Part shown: positions 23,688 through 34,957 of the stretch, one piece after another
How positions within the stretch are numbered: position 1 is the first letter of the stretch
Layout: each line of letters opens with the position of its first letter
DNA from: Ascarosepion bandense
Lineage: Eukaryota; Mollusca; Cephalopoda; Sepiida; Sepiidae
Length of the DNA stretch: 64,000 nt
Direction of reading: 5' to 3'
Assembly: GCA_037127315.1 (NCBI GenBank)
Contig: JBBBDQ010000350.1
Coordinates: forward strand, 6,176,001 to 6,240,000
Notes under the pieces: generated by a model
Told to the model about the DNA's origin: nothing
Databases searched by the model: none
The model's input: the letters and a program-made list of their open reading frames with translations, nothing else
Program-made: the position numbers and the translations under genes

Positions 23688-24035
23688 TTCAGGACATAGG
23701 TGATCGGGGCCTTCCACGTCCCCCTATCCCTTGTAGCTCTTAACCCCTTTTCTCTTCCTATTTCTCCTAAACCTTTCTCTGTTATTCACTTGCTTATGCT
23801 CATCAAGTATGTCATGTGTTGATTTTCCCAGTCTCTCTTTCCCTCTATGTCCTATGAGTATCAGATTCTCTAAGCCCTCCTTCCTCATTACATGTCCCAG
23901 AAACTTCAGCTATCTCTTTCTGATGTTAAGTACAAGTTTCCTTTTTGTTTCCATTCTCGCCAAAACACTGTCATGTTTTGATGAAGTTACCTTACCGATA
24001 TTGTTAGATGTATTGGCTTCTAGTCTTGTAGCTGA
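23688..24035 (-). mobile_element. RTE-like LINE, C-terminal fragment
   Basis: The complement of GGCCTTCCACGTCCCCCTAT, CTCCTTCCTCATTACATGTC and neighbouring strings matches the C-terminal part of the RTE-like LINE at 4250-4540 (LGHVMRKE.., KDL..W, RATRDRETWKAMI). 5'-truncated, with stops. Confidence 0.75.
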
Positions 24036-24069
24036 AGAGTTTTGGAAGGGGCAAAAATAAAAACTAGTC

Positions 24070-25870
24070 AAAACCCACAAAGCTGTATGTCACAAAACTG
24101 TCTTTTACATACTGCAGTGAACAAGAAAAAAATGACTGGCCCATCATTCAAGGCACTCAGCACATAAGTCAGAATGTCAATTATTTGTTAGAGTTAAAAC
24201 AGAAACTTGTAAGACATTCTTTATATAAACTGGGAAGTCAAACAAGCATTCCTTTTTCACTAATAGATAACATGCACAACACGCTGTCACTTGTTTTGAC
24301 AAGTCGCCATTTTTTTTACAACACAGACAGTAGGAAATTTTATAAACATAGGTTCACAACTGAAAGTGAAATTTCCAATATTAATGCTATTTGATGCAAG
24401 GTCATATCACCTAATTGACCAGGACTACCTCCTCACCACTTCAAAACCAGGCTCGCTCAATGTTGTTGGAGTATGAGGCAATGTTTGGTTTGTTTTACAG
24501 CATATTGACCTCTTGGGGTCATTTAATGCCAAAGCATTAGTTCCTTCAAAAACCTATTTTTGTTGGTAACATTTTGCCTTCAAAAATGTTTTCTCAGTAA
24601 TATTTTTCATTCTAAAGAGTTTTCTTGATAATATTTTTCCTTCAAAATATGTATATATTTCATAAAAGTTTGTTTTTATACTTTCATAGTGTTTTGACCG
24701 CTGTTTAGTGGGTTAACCACTTGCCCAAAGCTGGAACCCTAACAGGTGCTACCCCCCCCCCACACTAGGTCAGAGTGGATATGGGAACAACAGCAATTAA
24801 GAGGTGATTCCATGCTCCTCGCAACCTCCCAATCAGAGGCCTTGCTGCCGAATGCAGTTTATGAGGGAATGTGAAGTGATTGTTTCTCTTACGTTTTTTT
24901 TTTTTTATTATATATAAGCTGAAAAATTGCAATGGAAGCAAACAAACTTAGCTAAGAGTAGGTTAGTCAACACAGAACCAAACTCTTCCCTAGTTCTTTC
25001 ATTGGTTTTCATGTCGCATTTTAAATTTTCACAAATAAACCTCATTTATACAAGATTACATTTTTTCCCAACATGGTAAAACAAGATACAATAACAAGAT
25101 ATTTTTTTCACAATTCAACTAACTTGACTTATCTAAAGACTAATGTGTCTATGATGTGCAGAGGTCATGTGATGATTTATGAATTGAAAAAAGATATTTT
25201 ATTTAAATGAAATAAATTGCCAAAATCCTTTGAAATGTTTAAAAAGAGGTTAAGAAGTGAACCACAAACAAGATGTTCTGTTGAATTTAATAAAAATTGA
25301 AGCCGAGAAAAATAGGGTTGTTATTTTTTAAAATTCAGTTATCAATAAGAATAGAGATTTTAAAATTTTAATTAATATTAAATTATAATTAATATTTATT
25401 CTTGTTCAAATTCAGACATAAAATGGCTGGCTACTCTTTTACAAGTTTCCTCATCTGTAAGAATGGCTAACTAATCCCTGTCGCAGACACCTACTCAGGT
25501 ACATTTTCGTTTGTTTGACACCCACAGAGCCTACCTGAGCTTTATATTCCAGTTATGCTTAGTGAACCTTCGTTACAGTTTCTGAGAAAGAGAGCACAAT
25601 AAAGCGTAATCAATAATTGAACAGAGCTAGTAAATTTAACCCCTCAGTCACAATGACTAATGACTTTGTGCTGGCACAACATTCAGCAGCTTCCAAACAC
25701 TTCTTTCTACCCACAATTTAACTTGTAAGACATGGGTCAACCTGTGGTGCGATTTTCTGGCATTTTTTAATGATGCTACATGTAAAGATCATATCAAGGT
25801 AATTATCATGACAAATCTTTGAATTGCAATGCTAATAATTTAACTACTCAGCCAGGTGCTCATTATATAT
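24070..25870. other. Intron 1 segment without a supported call
   Basis: Contains a C-homopolymer at about 24752-24762 and AT-rich sequence. No coding or terminal-repeat signal found. Confidence 0.4.
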
Positions 25871-25875
25871 AATCA

Positions 25876-26319
25876 TTTCACCCCAAGCAAGGCAGGACCA
25901 CCACTGGTGCACAGGTTTTACAGTAATAGAAAAAAACAAGGTAATGGGGATGTCCAAGAAAGGATAAAAGATGAATGGGAATCAAGTAGATAGAAGATGG
26001 TAATTGACATTGCATTTAAACTTTTGAACATTGTAGCTATCAGGGAAGCAAGCAAACAGAAAGGAGTTTCACAAACGGAAAGTGTGAGAAAAGAAATTGA
26101 GTAGGAGAGAAAGTTACATTTAACTATATTGACACTAAAAAGGTGGGACCTTGATGCCAATCAAGTAGCACACATATATACAGGTTTTGGGGGAACCAGG
26201 ATAAAAAGTTCATCAGAGCAGTTGTCATGAAAATACTTGTAAAAAAGACAGAGGGAAGCCACATCATGTTGGTGAGAAAATAACTGAAGGTGGGCTGCCA
26301 ACTCAGAATTGACTATATT

Positions 26320-26324
<5 letters not shown>
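25876..26324 (-). mobile_element. Jockey-like LINE, C-terminal and 3' end fragment 1
   Basis: Minus-strand frames give LQLFSHQHDVASLCLFYKYF then NCSDELFILVPP (26310-26190), and FKSLNAMSITIFYLL (about 26030-25985). This is the conserved RT C-terminus that follows the segment amplified in the 1-1475 array. The 3' end signature, the complement of TTTCACCCCAAGCAAGGCAG, is at 25876-25895. A TA run precedes it at 26324-26355. Confidence 0.85.
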
Positions 26325-26359
<35 letters not shown>

Positions 26360-26923
26360 CACACAAATTTGATGACATAAATCTTTTTGTGTATTATTTT
26401 TAGTTGACATGTAGGATTAAAATAAAGTTTTTAAAAGCTTCACAACATTTTCAGTTGCACTTGCAACCTCATATTTCACATTGATTCTTTCAAAAGCCTA
26501 ATTTTAAAATTACATTTTCAAAAGGAGAGAAACTCATACAAATATATGCAGAAATTTAGTTTATAAAAAGTAAACAAAGAATCACATGATTTATTGCTAC
26601 AAAGACAGTGGTTTAACCTTTATATATGATTCTTGTGTTGAATGCATTGTTTTGACAGCATATGTGGGTGGCCCAAGTTCTCAACTCAATGCACAGTACA
26701 TACCAATATATGTAAAATTAAAATTACAACAATGGTAAATTGTCATTGCTAAAAGACACTAAAATCAATAGTTTATATTGCTAATTATTTCAACATCACT
26801 GGAAAGTAACTGACTGAATCCAAGGACTGAACTCTTGAGTATCTTCCAGTTTAGCATCCAAAATAATTTTTGCATAACTAACACTGAATTAACTTAGGTA
26901 CCTTCACTCATTTTTGATCAGTC

Positions 26924-27215
26924 AGTTGAGTGCCATACGTGACACACGCTTGGGCAATCATGTCTCTGTCGAGACATGATGACTGACTGGACAGAAGATT
27001 ATCCCGCAGTATGTTGCCATTGCTTTCTGCGGTAGACTGGTTGCCGACCAAGGCTATAGAACCCAATCTGTCCTGTTATTTAATCCATAACTGGAAGGAA
27101 TAGGCGGATTAATACCTTTCCCAAGGGTATTTGCGCGTAAGTGAATGCATTGAATTCAGCTGGAATTCGAACTCGATTTCTCGTTTCGAGCCGATATCCA
27201 GTGCACCACAACGCA
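26924..27215 (-). mobile_element. tRNA-like SINE, copy 2
   Basis: Minus-sense SINE with the GTGGTGCACTGGATATCGGC head (27206-27187), the GAGTTCGAATTCCAGC box (27176-27161) and the tail ending at TCAGTCAGTTGAGTGCC (26924-26940). Well preserved. Confidence 0.88.
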
Positions 27216-27239
27216 CATTGAAATTTTAAAAATAAAACA

Positions 27240-29950
27240 GTTTTCTTGAAACTTTTATTTTAGTTTTAATTCAAAGCTAAAAAAAGATTATTTCCGGTAA
27301 TCAAAATACTTTTTTGTATTTCAAACAGAAATTATATTGATTGGAATCTAAAATTGAGATTTTTTTTTAACTTTTCCAATTTTCATCCATTTTTGAGCAA
27401 TTGACACATTTGTAAATAAAAGTTAATTCTAAGTTTTAAAAACCTTACAAAAATAAAATATACATTAATTAGCAAATTTAAAATTAAATTAATCTGATTT
27501 ACAAAGTATTTATTTATTTACTTATTGTTTTACTAAAAAAAAAAAAGTCTCGTAACGATTTGGTTACCCGCTAACGAAAATCAGAACAAGAATTTTCACC
27601 AAAATTTAAAACGTGTTAGAGAAAGGATTTTAAAAAAATTAAATAATTAAAAAAAATTCTTTGTTCCTCGTAATAAAAACAAACATTTTGATGGAAAAAC
27701 TTCGTTTTTATCGAGTTTGGACGGAGCCTTTTTCTTCATTCTCTATGCTGTTTTTTTTTTCTTTTTTTACAGCAATAGAGGTACCTAAAACTTCTTCAGA
27801 TTGTGATTGTCTTTTTGTTTTAAATTTAGTCCCATATTCTGAATACACATTTTAGAATTTAAACAAAGCATGACCACACTTAAAAATAAATATGAAAAAT
27901 ATACATCATAAAAATAATATTTTGGGCACTTTGTTTTTGTGGGGGTGGATATTTTTTATTTCTATTGCCAGACTTTTTTATCCATTGAAGATGGATAAAA
28001 AAAAACAAAAAAAAGTTGTTTTATTTTTTTTTTACATTACAAATAAAATTACAATTATAATACTGATTCCAGCAAAGAAATTGAATTTTCGTTATTTACT
28101 TGTGGGTGAGGTGAATTATTCTCAAAATATGAGGCTAAAAATGAAGTTAAAGACTCAAAGAGTTTAATTCAAAACTCAATATAATGCAAGACAAAATTCC
28201 TTTTTAACACTAATAAATTGAAATATGAAATATCATCGAATATTATGCTAACAGTTGTTGTAGGTCACCAATCAAAATAATAATATATGTTTGAGAGAAG
28301 CGAGTCTAATCTTAAGCACAAGAAAGATTAAGATCTTTTGTTATGAAAAGGTCGTGTATAAACAACAGGCGCAGCTGCTAACAAGTTAGCAAGACATAAA
28401 GATTGGATTCAAATTGATTTTGTCCGGATTTTGTAGTAAACTAAACAGAGTATACACAGGATCTGAAACAATTATCAATAATGAATTTTAGATGAACTGT
28501 CAAAGTTTAAAAAAATAAGTCGTAATTGTGTAGTTACTGTTTCAAGGGGTTAAATTCTGTAAAAAAAATGTTGCAAAAAATTTAAAAGGTGAGGGAAGTT
28601 ATTGGCATTACAAATAGTGGCTTAAAAACATTTCACAATATTTTTAATTAGAATTAAATATTAGTTTAAATATTCCATCTGTTTGTATGTAAAGTTTTAA
28701 AATTTAAGGATTTTCATTACGTTTTGTTAAAAATTATTTAATTTAACATGCACGCGGATCCACTTTTGTCCAGTAATACCGAAGTCTTTAGGTTTGTTTT
28801 TTTTTAACTAAAAAATGGATTCTTATTGGCGCTGGGTTTGATGGTTACTTTTTTCTTTTTAATTATTACACTAAATTTAATCAAATTCAGTGTATGTGCC
28901 AATCGATTATTGAGATGAAATTCGCTAATTTTAGTAGAACAATATGCTGATTAGATAATTCAACTGAGTTTATCACCTGTAACAGGTAAAAATGAACATT
29001 GAAACAGAATATGTAACAAAAAAAAAAAAAACAACTCCACAGTTATTGACAGTTTACTTTAGAAATATTCATTATTTAGTCATGTTCTTTTAAGAGAGTA
29101 TTTTTGTTGTGCGTGTATAAAAACAAAATGAAAAATGCAATGAAAAAAAAGAAAGTAAAAAGACTTTTTAATATAAAGCCTGCCAGATAAGTACGATGTC
29201 CATTTCAGATGATCATTTTGTCATAAATCGTACTTACGAAAAATTGAAAACAAAATTACTTGTACGAGTAGTTAGCAATAATTTTTCCAACAACAACATT
29301 CAAAAATCAAAATTAAAATATTGTTAGTATTTTGTTTTTCCAAGAGTTATATAGCTGAAACTTTTTTTAATGCCAATTCACTAATTGACCAATAATGGAA
29401 GTAAAAATAACAATAATAATGTATTTTAAAATTTTCGAAATTAATTTTTTATGTATTTTTTTTATTTTTATTCTTTTGAAAGTTTATTTTGAAATCATTC
29501 ACAACTGTTGTCCACTTGAATTTCAACTTTTTTTTTAATAATTTTATTTGCACTTTCGGTTTTTAAGACATTATTGTAATCGAACTCATTTTAAAATTCA
29601 AACAAGAAAAAAAACGATTTTAATAATCAAAATAAAAAATGAAGGCGTGTTTCTTTTTTTTGTTTCGTTTTTACGCCACTTGTTTGTGAGAGTAAATTAC
29701 TTTTAATTAGTTTTTCGTTTTAAAAAGCTCATCATTTTCAAATCAAATAACTAAAAAACAGAAATATATTATACTATCAATGCAACAGTTTTCTCACAAA
29801 AACAAAAATCTTTACCTCGTTGCTTAAACTAAAAAAAAAAAAAAAAAGCACATTTAAAAAATATGATTTTTTGTTTGTACTTGCAGACGCCAAAAATGGA
29901 TTTGTCTTTTCACACATAAAAGAAGACGTTAACGATCATTAATCGATTTT
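27240..29950. other. Intron 1 proximal to exon 1, very AT-rich
   Basis: Long A/T homopolymers and no recognisable exon. A diverged relative of the hAT-like element lies at about 27550-27840. Short open frames such as 27892-28167 look like AT-rich chance frames. Confidence 0.45.
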
Positions 29951-29952
29951 AC

Positions 29953-30094
29953 CATTTTTGGGTAAACTCCTGATGACCCTAACAGCAGCATCGAATTTAT
30001 CCCTAGGTGTTGTGGTCGACATAATATCGCTTGTACTACTTCTACCCCGTGCATTCATGTCGGCTTCTTGTTTAACGAGCAGCCATGATGTCAT
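29953..30094 (-). CDS. ACBD5: ACBD5-like acyl-CoA-binding protein, exon 1 with start
   Basis: The frame opens at ATG 30094-30092, directly after an in-frame TAG, and gives MTSWLLVKQEAD then MNARGRSSTSDIMSTTT and KFDAAVRVIRSLPKNG, the start of an ACBP domain. Donor GTAAAA begins at 29952. A second in-frame ATG at 30058-30056 is an equally plausible start. The nearer one would give the shorter N-terminus common in ACBD4/5. The exon ends in phase 1, joining exon 2 to complete Gly. Intron 1 is about 13.8 kb and filled with transposons. Confidence 0.85.
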
Positions 30095-30326
30095 CTAGAA
30101 GGAGCCACTGTCTCTTTCTGTAAGGGGGGGGTAGCAAAGGGACATAACTGCTGCTGACCGATTATCCAAGGGAGGTAATTAAGTTTTAGAATGTAGGGGA
30201 AACAATCCAGTTTCACTACATCGATGTCGTTGTTGAGATTAATTACCGTTACCAAGTGGAGAAGTGCCAGAAGTTCTTAATAATAATTCTCGGAAGCTTC
30301 GGAATAAGCAAACAGAATCAAAAGGT
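30095..30326. promoter_or_regulatory. Candidate promoter / 5' UTR region of the ACBD5-like gene, possibly bidirectional
   Basis: Lies immediately upstream of the first coding exon and is less AT-rich than its surroundings. It contains a G-run at 30124-30131 and no transposon sequence. On the plus strand a consensus donor (AAAAG/GTATGA at about 30321-30330) follows an unrepetitive stretch, so a divergent non-coding or 5' UTR exon is possible. No TATA or other box could be assigned. Confidence 0.35.
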
Positions 30327-30329
30327 ATG

Positions 30330-31600
30330 AACAAAAAACATATGTTTATTTATTTGACTTCACTTGGAGCAAGTTCTTTGTAATTTGAGTTGATAGTTGA
30401 TAGTCATACTTTGGTTTGGTAGTCATTTTGTTGGCAGTTGTCGAGAGTGTACTTCACTGTACTTTGGAAATACAGACTGCATCAATCTGGTACGCGCTTG
30501 GTTAGTTTACTTGAAAGTCCCTTCTCTTTTTCTTTTGCTTATCAGCTGTTTCTTTATATTTCCTTAAAAAAAGGGCTGCAGACTATTTAACGAAAAGCTT
30601 GGTTTCAGATCAAGTGTATTTGTGACTTTTCATTTTCCAATGATCCGTTTTTGTTTTTTGTTTTTTTTTTTAGTGGAAGTTATTCATGGGTCTCTCTTAT
30701 TTTATTGCCAAATATTCTAGTCAAATTTTAAAAATTTGAAGATAACCCTTTCTTTACCATTCAAATATCAACCTTGAACTTGAAACCCTTACTAATCCAG
30801 GACTCTGATTGGCTAATTGCTGTCGGATCATGATCCCTACTTGGAGCCACACAGTAAACTTGGAATTTACCTATGCCTCTCCACAAAGGTCAATTTTTAT
30901 GTGGGACTTTCCAAGCATGTACACTCAGGCAAAAATTTCTCGTAGACCCCACATATGCAGAGTCAGGCTCTTGTCTGCTTTTCCCAGATGAGATTCTACG
31001 CTTCATCATAGTCTGCCTGGGTTCCTTTTTTTTGCCCAAAGGCAGAGTGTCTGACAAGGTTGAGTTCAGGAAAACTCAATCCTGAAATCTTCCTCTTTTA
31101 CAACTAACAGCCATAGTAACCACATGTTTATTGTTGCCATCTTTTCCAATGTTAATGGAATACAGAAACCACATATCCTGCTTGTTCCTTAGACACTCTT
31201 TTAACAGTTAAGTTTGCAAATATAAATTATATTTGAAAGCCTTCTTTTTATTTATTGTACATACACCCTTTTCTGTACATTTAAAACTATTGAATTTAAT
31301 ACTGTTGTTGAGTTGCTTCTCTTTTTCAAGTATGTCCAACTTAACTGCAACCAAGAAAATCTTTATAAAAAACTCTACCTAGTCCAATAAACTTCTAATT
31401 ATTTGCAGCTGTGTTCAGTTTTTTTCATTTTCTTCTTTTTATTTAAGGGTTGCCTTCTGATTGATTGAGAAAGAAGTAGAAAGGGAGCGAGAAAAAAAGG
31501 TAAGGGTTTTAAAGGAAAACAACTGCCTTATTTTAATTTTAATTCTTTATTTTTTTTGCTTAAATATTTTATTTTCATATTCTATATTTTGGTTTTTTTG
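30330..31600. other. Apparently unique sequence right of the ACBD5-like gene start
   Basis: The frames at 30809-30991 and 30873-31085 overlap on the same strand with no recognisable motif. No repeats matched elsewhere in the window. Content unknown. Confidence 0.35.
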
Positions 31601-31610
31601 GGTTTTTTTA

Positions 31611-32204
31611 CTAGCAATATAGCCCGGCATTGCTCAGGTGTAATGAAAGCTTTAAAACTAATCCATGGTCTTGGAGCTCAGACTCTTTGGATGTTGGCAC
31701 GAAAGACTAAAAAGCAATAGTTGTTTCCAGTTAAAGCAAAAATGTAGACTGAAAGAAAAATGAATGAATGTAAGTCAAATTTTGATTTCCTGGTATTGAT
31801 ATCAAATAAGTTTTTTTCATCGTAAACTGAATTTTAAAGGCTAAATAAGTCCTCTGAGTAAATGGTATCATGGCTGAGACTAAGAACTACAATTATACCT
31901 ACTTAGAGCCAAACCTGAAGCAAAAACTAAAATAAAAGGGCTGAAAAAAAATACATACAGGCAGATAAACAGACACACACACAAACATCTTGCCTTTTAT
32001 ATATATATATATATATATATATTATCAATTTTCTGCACTATTGTAAGAACTGCAACCTTGAAACTTCTGAATATTGTTTCTTATGTCTTTGTCTATGAGT
32101 GTATCAAATTTGATTAAAATTGGACCACTCCTTCAGACACTTATAGTACAACTGTGTAAACTTTCAAGAAAATCAGCTCAGCCATTTCAGAGTCTATAGG
32201 TAAT

Positions 32205-32235
<31 letters not shown>

Positions 32236-32264
32236 AAGTTCCATTTATTATATAAGTTTAGATA
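31611..32264 (+). repeat. Unclassified dispersed repeat R, copy 1
   Basis: Starts CTAGCAATATAGCCCGGCAT and has CTCAGGTGTAATGAAAGC close to its start. It has an internal TA run (31998-32022), then TCTGCACTATTGTAAGAAC, a CA run (32204-32230) and an end AAGTTCCATTTATTATATAA. No coding frame and no terminal inverted repeats. Three further copies are in this window. Confidence 0.85.
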
Positions 32265-32807
32265 ATTGAACTCGCCACAACTAAAAATAATTAAAAACTT
32301 TGAAGTCACCACAAATAAAGAGAAATAGTAACAATGACAAGATGATCACACATATTTTCAGTAGTCTTCTATTTTATAAACAATAAAATAACATCAATTA
32401 CCTGTTAACAATGAAATTCACAACTGGTAAGGAACAGTTAATTATGGATCATTCATAAAGCTTTAGATCTATAGAGTTCATTCTAAATTGAAGAATTTTT
32501 TTTTTCACTAGAGCTAATATAAATGTGATGCATACCCAAAATTTAAAAGAAAATAAATGAATAAAGGTTTGGAAAAAAAAATTCCAGTACTTTTACAAGA
32601 TAACAAAATTAAGTACATAGTAATATTATTTGAATTTATTAGATGATGAATTGTTGAAATTTATTAATTTTGATGAAGGCTTATTTTATATTTTTGATTT
32701 GTGCTGCTTGCTGACATAGAACAATGGTCTGAGAGTTGCAATAAAAAATATCAAGAGGAATAAAATGAAAAACATAATGCTAACCAAAAATTATTAATAA
32801 TTAATAA

Positions 32808-33376
32808 ATTTGAACTTATTTATAAATGGAACTTTGTCTGTCTGTGTGTGTGTGTGTCTGTGTCTGTGTGTGTGTGTCTGTGTGTGTGTCCATTACCTAT
32901 AGACTCTGAAACAACTGAACCGATTTTCTCAAAAATTTACACAGTTGTACTATAAGCGTCTGTGAGTGTTCTTAGCTAGGTTTTGTGTTGAGGTAGCCCT
33001 GATAAATATCGAAAATCGATAATCGAAAAAATCGGGTTGTAGAAGGAGTGGTCCGATTTTAATCAAATTTGATACGCTCATAGACAAAGACATAAGAAAC
33101 AATATTCAGAAATTTCAAGGTTGCAGCTCTTACAATAGTGCAGAAAATTGATAATATATATATATATATATTATCAATTTTATATATACATATATATATA
33201 TATATAAAAGGCAAGAAGTTTGTGTGTCTGTATGTCCTTTATACAAATCCACAATTTTTATCCAATTCTCACCAAACTTCACACAAATTTCTTTAGGCTG
33301 AATTTGAGCTCCAGAACCATGGATTAGTTTTAAAGCTTTCATTACACCCAAGCAATGCTGGGCAGTATAGCTAGTT
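32808..33376 (-). repeat. Unclassified dispersed repeat R, copy 2
   Basis: Inverted copy of the repeat at 31611. It carries the TG-rich run (32838-32888), the complement of CTATAGGTAATGG and an internal AT region (33150-33206). It ends at the complement of ACTATACTGCCCAGCATTG. Its 5' quarter is a different subfamily (GCCTAAAGAAATTTGTGTG). Confidence 0.82.
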
Positions 33377-33597
33377 ATCAATAAAAAAAGAAAATGAACA
33401 ATATGTATAAAGAGAACAAAAAACCCAATTGATTTTCATCTAAACACATTTTTTTCTTTTTTTTTCTCTATTTTTCTAACTTAAACATAGCTTAGTATAC
33501 CATAGTTGCTTAATAAAATTTTAACCTAATAGGGCCCTTCAAGAAAATTATGAAGCATTAAAAATAACTCATTCAAAATTCCTAAAATGTGATCTGT

Positions 33598-33958
33598 TGT
33601 TCAACATTACTCTGTATATATCTGCATAATATGTTTCTAATATGTATCTTCCCCAGACTGCCGAAGAGTGTCATTTTATCATAATATGATTCAACACCCA
33701 ACATCCCTATGACCAAAATGCTCATCTTCATAGTTCAACCTAATTCTCACTTTTGATTGAGTAATTCTGACACACCTACAATCATATTAATTTTATCCTC
33801 TCTCCCTCTTTAATTTTTTAAATAACCATGAATTAATTTTCTATTTTCCACAATAAATCATTTTCACCATTCACTTTAAAATATCACCTGAAGAACAACA
33901 ACTAAGTTTTGAAACATTAAATACTTTGTGTAGTGATAAATATGTTTGATAAAATATT

Positions 33959-33961
<3 letters not shown>
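33598..33961 (+). repeat. Hammerhead-bearing dispersed repeat H1, copy 1
   Basis: Aligns over about 300 bp with 55850-55500 (minus): shared strings include TTCTCACTTTTGATTGA, AAATCATTTTCACCATT and AAAATATCACCTGAAGAA. It ends in a TA array (33962-33992). Non-coding. See the ribozyme entry inside it. Confidence 0.8.
33882..33938 (+). ncRNA. Hammerhead-type ribozyme candidate in repeat H1
   Basis: Core CTGAAGA (33888-33894) and GAAA (33911-33914) flank a stem II (33895-33899 with 33906-33910, one mismatch). GTA at 33930-33932 is a legal UH cleavage site. Stem I, TATCAC (33882-33887) with GTGATA (33933-33938), is 6 of 6 paired. Stem III (33915-33930) starts C-G, A-T, T-G. The layout is type I. 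The second copy at 55559-55614 keeps the same core with compensating stem changes. Activity is untested. Confidence 0.75.

Positions 33962-33992
<31 letters not shown>
33962..33992. repeat. (TA)n at the end of H1 copy 1
   Basis: TA run starting about 30 bases after the predicted cleavage site. Confidence 0.95.
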
Positions 33993-33994
<2 letters not shown>

Positions 33995-34061
33995 AAGACA
34001 AGAGAAAAAACTGTACTTAGCTGATGTTTTGTCCTCTGAGGAACTTCATGAAGGCAAATTG

Positions 34062-34437
34062 ATTCTTCTTCTTCTATGTGCCATGTCCCTTCAGGATGTA
34101 GGCGATCATGGCCTTCCATGTCTCTTTATCCTTGGTAGCTCTTAGCACACTTTCTCTTGTTACCCCACCCAAACTCTGTCATCCACCCTTCAAATATGTT
34201 ATCTGCTGCTTTCCCCTGTCTCTCTTTACCTCTATCTGACCTGTGAGTATTAGATTCTCCAAGCTTTCCTTCCTCATCACATGTCCCAAGAATTCAGCTG
34301 TCTTTTCCTCATGCTCCTAATGCTCATTATTAATTTCCTTTCCATTTACATCCTTTCTAAAACCTCATTTCACACATTTCAGTTGCTTCAAGTTTTCCTT
34401 CATCTTTGATGATATTGTCCAGCATTCACTTGATTGC
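34062..34437 (-). mobile_element. RTE-like LINE, C-terminal fragment 2
   Basis: The complement of GGCCTTCCATGTCTCTTTAT, CTTTCCTTCCTCATCACATG and related strings matches 4250-4540. The extreme end reads PEGTWHIEEEE, as at 4525-4550. It is bracketed by inverted copies of a 34-bp segment (34003-34040 and 34453-34500: CAGAGGACAAAACAT...AAGTACAGTTTTT). Confidence 0.8.
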
Positions 34438-34532
34438 TTTGATAAAATCCCCCAGAGGACAAAACATGTTGTTCAAAGTACAGTTTTTCCTTTTGTCTCT
34501 TCTACAAATAAACTCCATCTTAGAACATATAT

Positions 34533-34656
34533 ATAGCACCTAATGAGCCAGACGAACCTACCTAGGTTTCACCTAAACGGATCGTCAGGGAAAGCTTTCC
34601 TTGACGATCCGTTTAGGTGAAACCTAGGTGGGTTTATCTGGCTCATTAGGTGCTAT
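34533..34656. repeat. 124-bp near-perfect palindrome
   Basis: Centre at GGAAAGCTTTCC (34589-34600). Arms of 62 bp run outward through TGACGATCCGTTTAGGTGAA and AACCTAGGT to ATAGCACCTAATGAGCCAGA / its complement, with only about four mismatches. It could form a long hairpin or cruciform. Strings CTGACGA and GTGAAACC in each arm resemble broken hammerhead core parts but do not make a legal fold. Confidence 0.95.
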
Positions 34657-34859
34657 TTAGTTTGCTCCACCTTTGTATTGAGCACTTTCTGTTAAATGAT
34701 TACTCCTGTCGGGTTTTTTCTTTGAGCTTCATGCTGATTTTGGTCCGAACACTTTTGATTAACTTTCATGCCCTAAGCTTTTTCTTTTTTTACAACGATT
34801 TTTTCCTTCGTTCGATAGTTTTTGAGGAAGGTTTTCAAGGCAAGTATAATTATAATCTC

Positions 34860-34861
<2 letters not shown>

Positions 34862-34901
<40 letters not shown>
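34862..34901. repeat. (TA)n next to hammerhead element T, copy A
   Basis: TA run of 40 bases directly adjoining the ribozyme end at 34903 (minus sense). Confidence 0.97.
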
Positions 34902-34902
<1 letters not shown>

Positions 34903-34905
<3 letters not shown>

Positions 34906-34957
34906 ATCCACAGACAGATTTGTTTTGCTATATCACAGCTCATCAGTATGGTCAGAC
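34903..34957 (-). ncRNA. Hammerhead-type ribozyme candidate, element T copy A
   Basis: Core CTGATGA (34946-34940). Stem II GCTG (34939-34936) pairs with TAGC (34930-34927). AAAA (34926-34923) stands where GAAA is expected. A UC cleavage site lies at 34914-34913. Stem I: CCATA (34951-34947) with TGTGG (34912-34908), plus GTC/GAC at the outer ends. The G12-to-A change in the core would be expected to lower or abolish cleavage. Confidence 0.65.

Larger units (their letters stand above)
4802..30094 (-). other. ACBD5: Span of the ACBD5-like host gene inside the window
   Basis: Four exons totalling 526 coding bases are spread over about 25 kb, with introns of about 13,752, 4,484 and 6,531 bp and consensus GT-AG borders. 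The gene continues past the left edge: its coiled-coil and C-terminal membrane anchor are not seen here. The role inferred from family knowledge is acyl-CoA binding at the peroxisome membrane. No sign of pseudogenisation is visible. Confidence 0.88.

Noticed and set aside
27892..28167. 91-residue plus frame rich in F, I and K
   Set aside because: AT-rich homopolymer region; hydrophobic runs come from poly-T.
34445..34490. Hammerhead in CAGAGGACAAAACATGTTGT...CAAAG
   Set aside because: A stem II-like pairing is possible, but CTGANGA and GAAA are both broken and no stem I was found.
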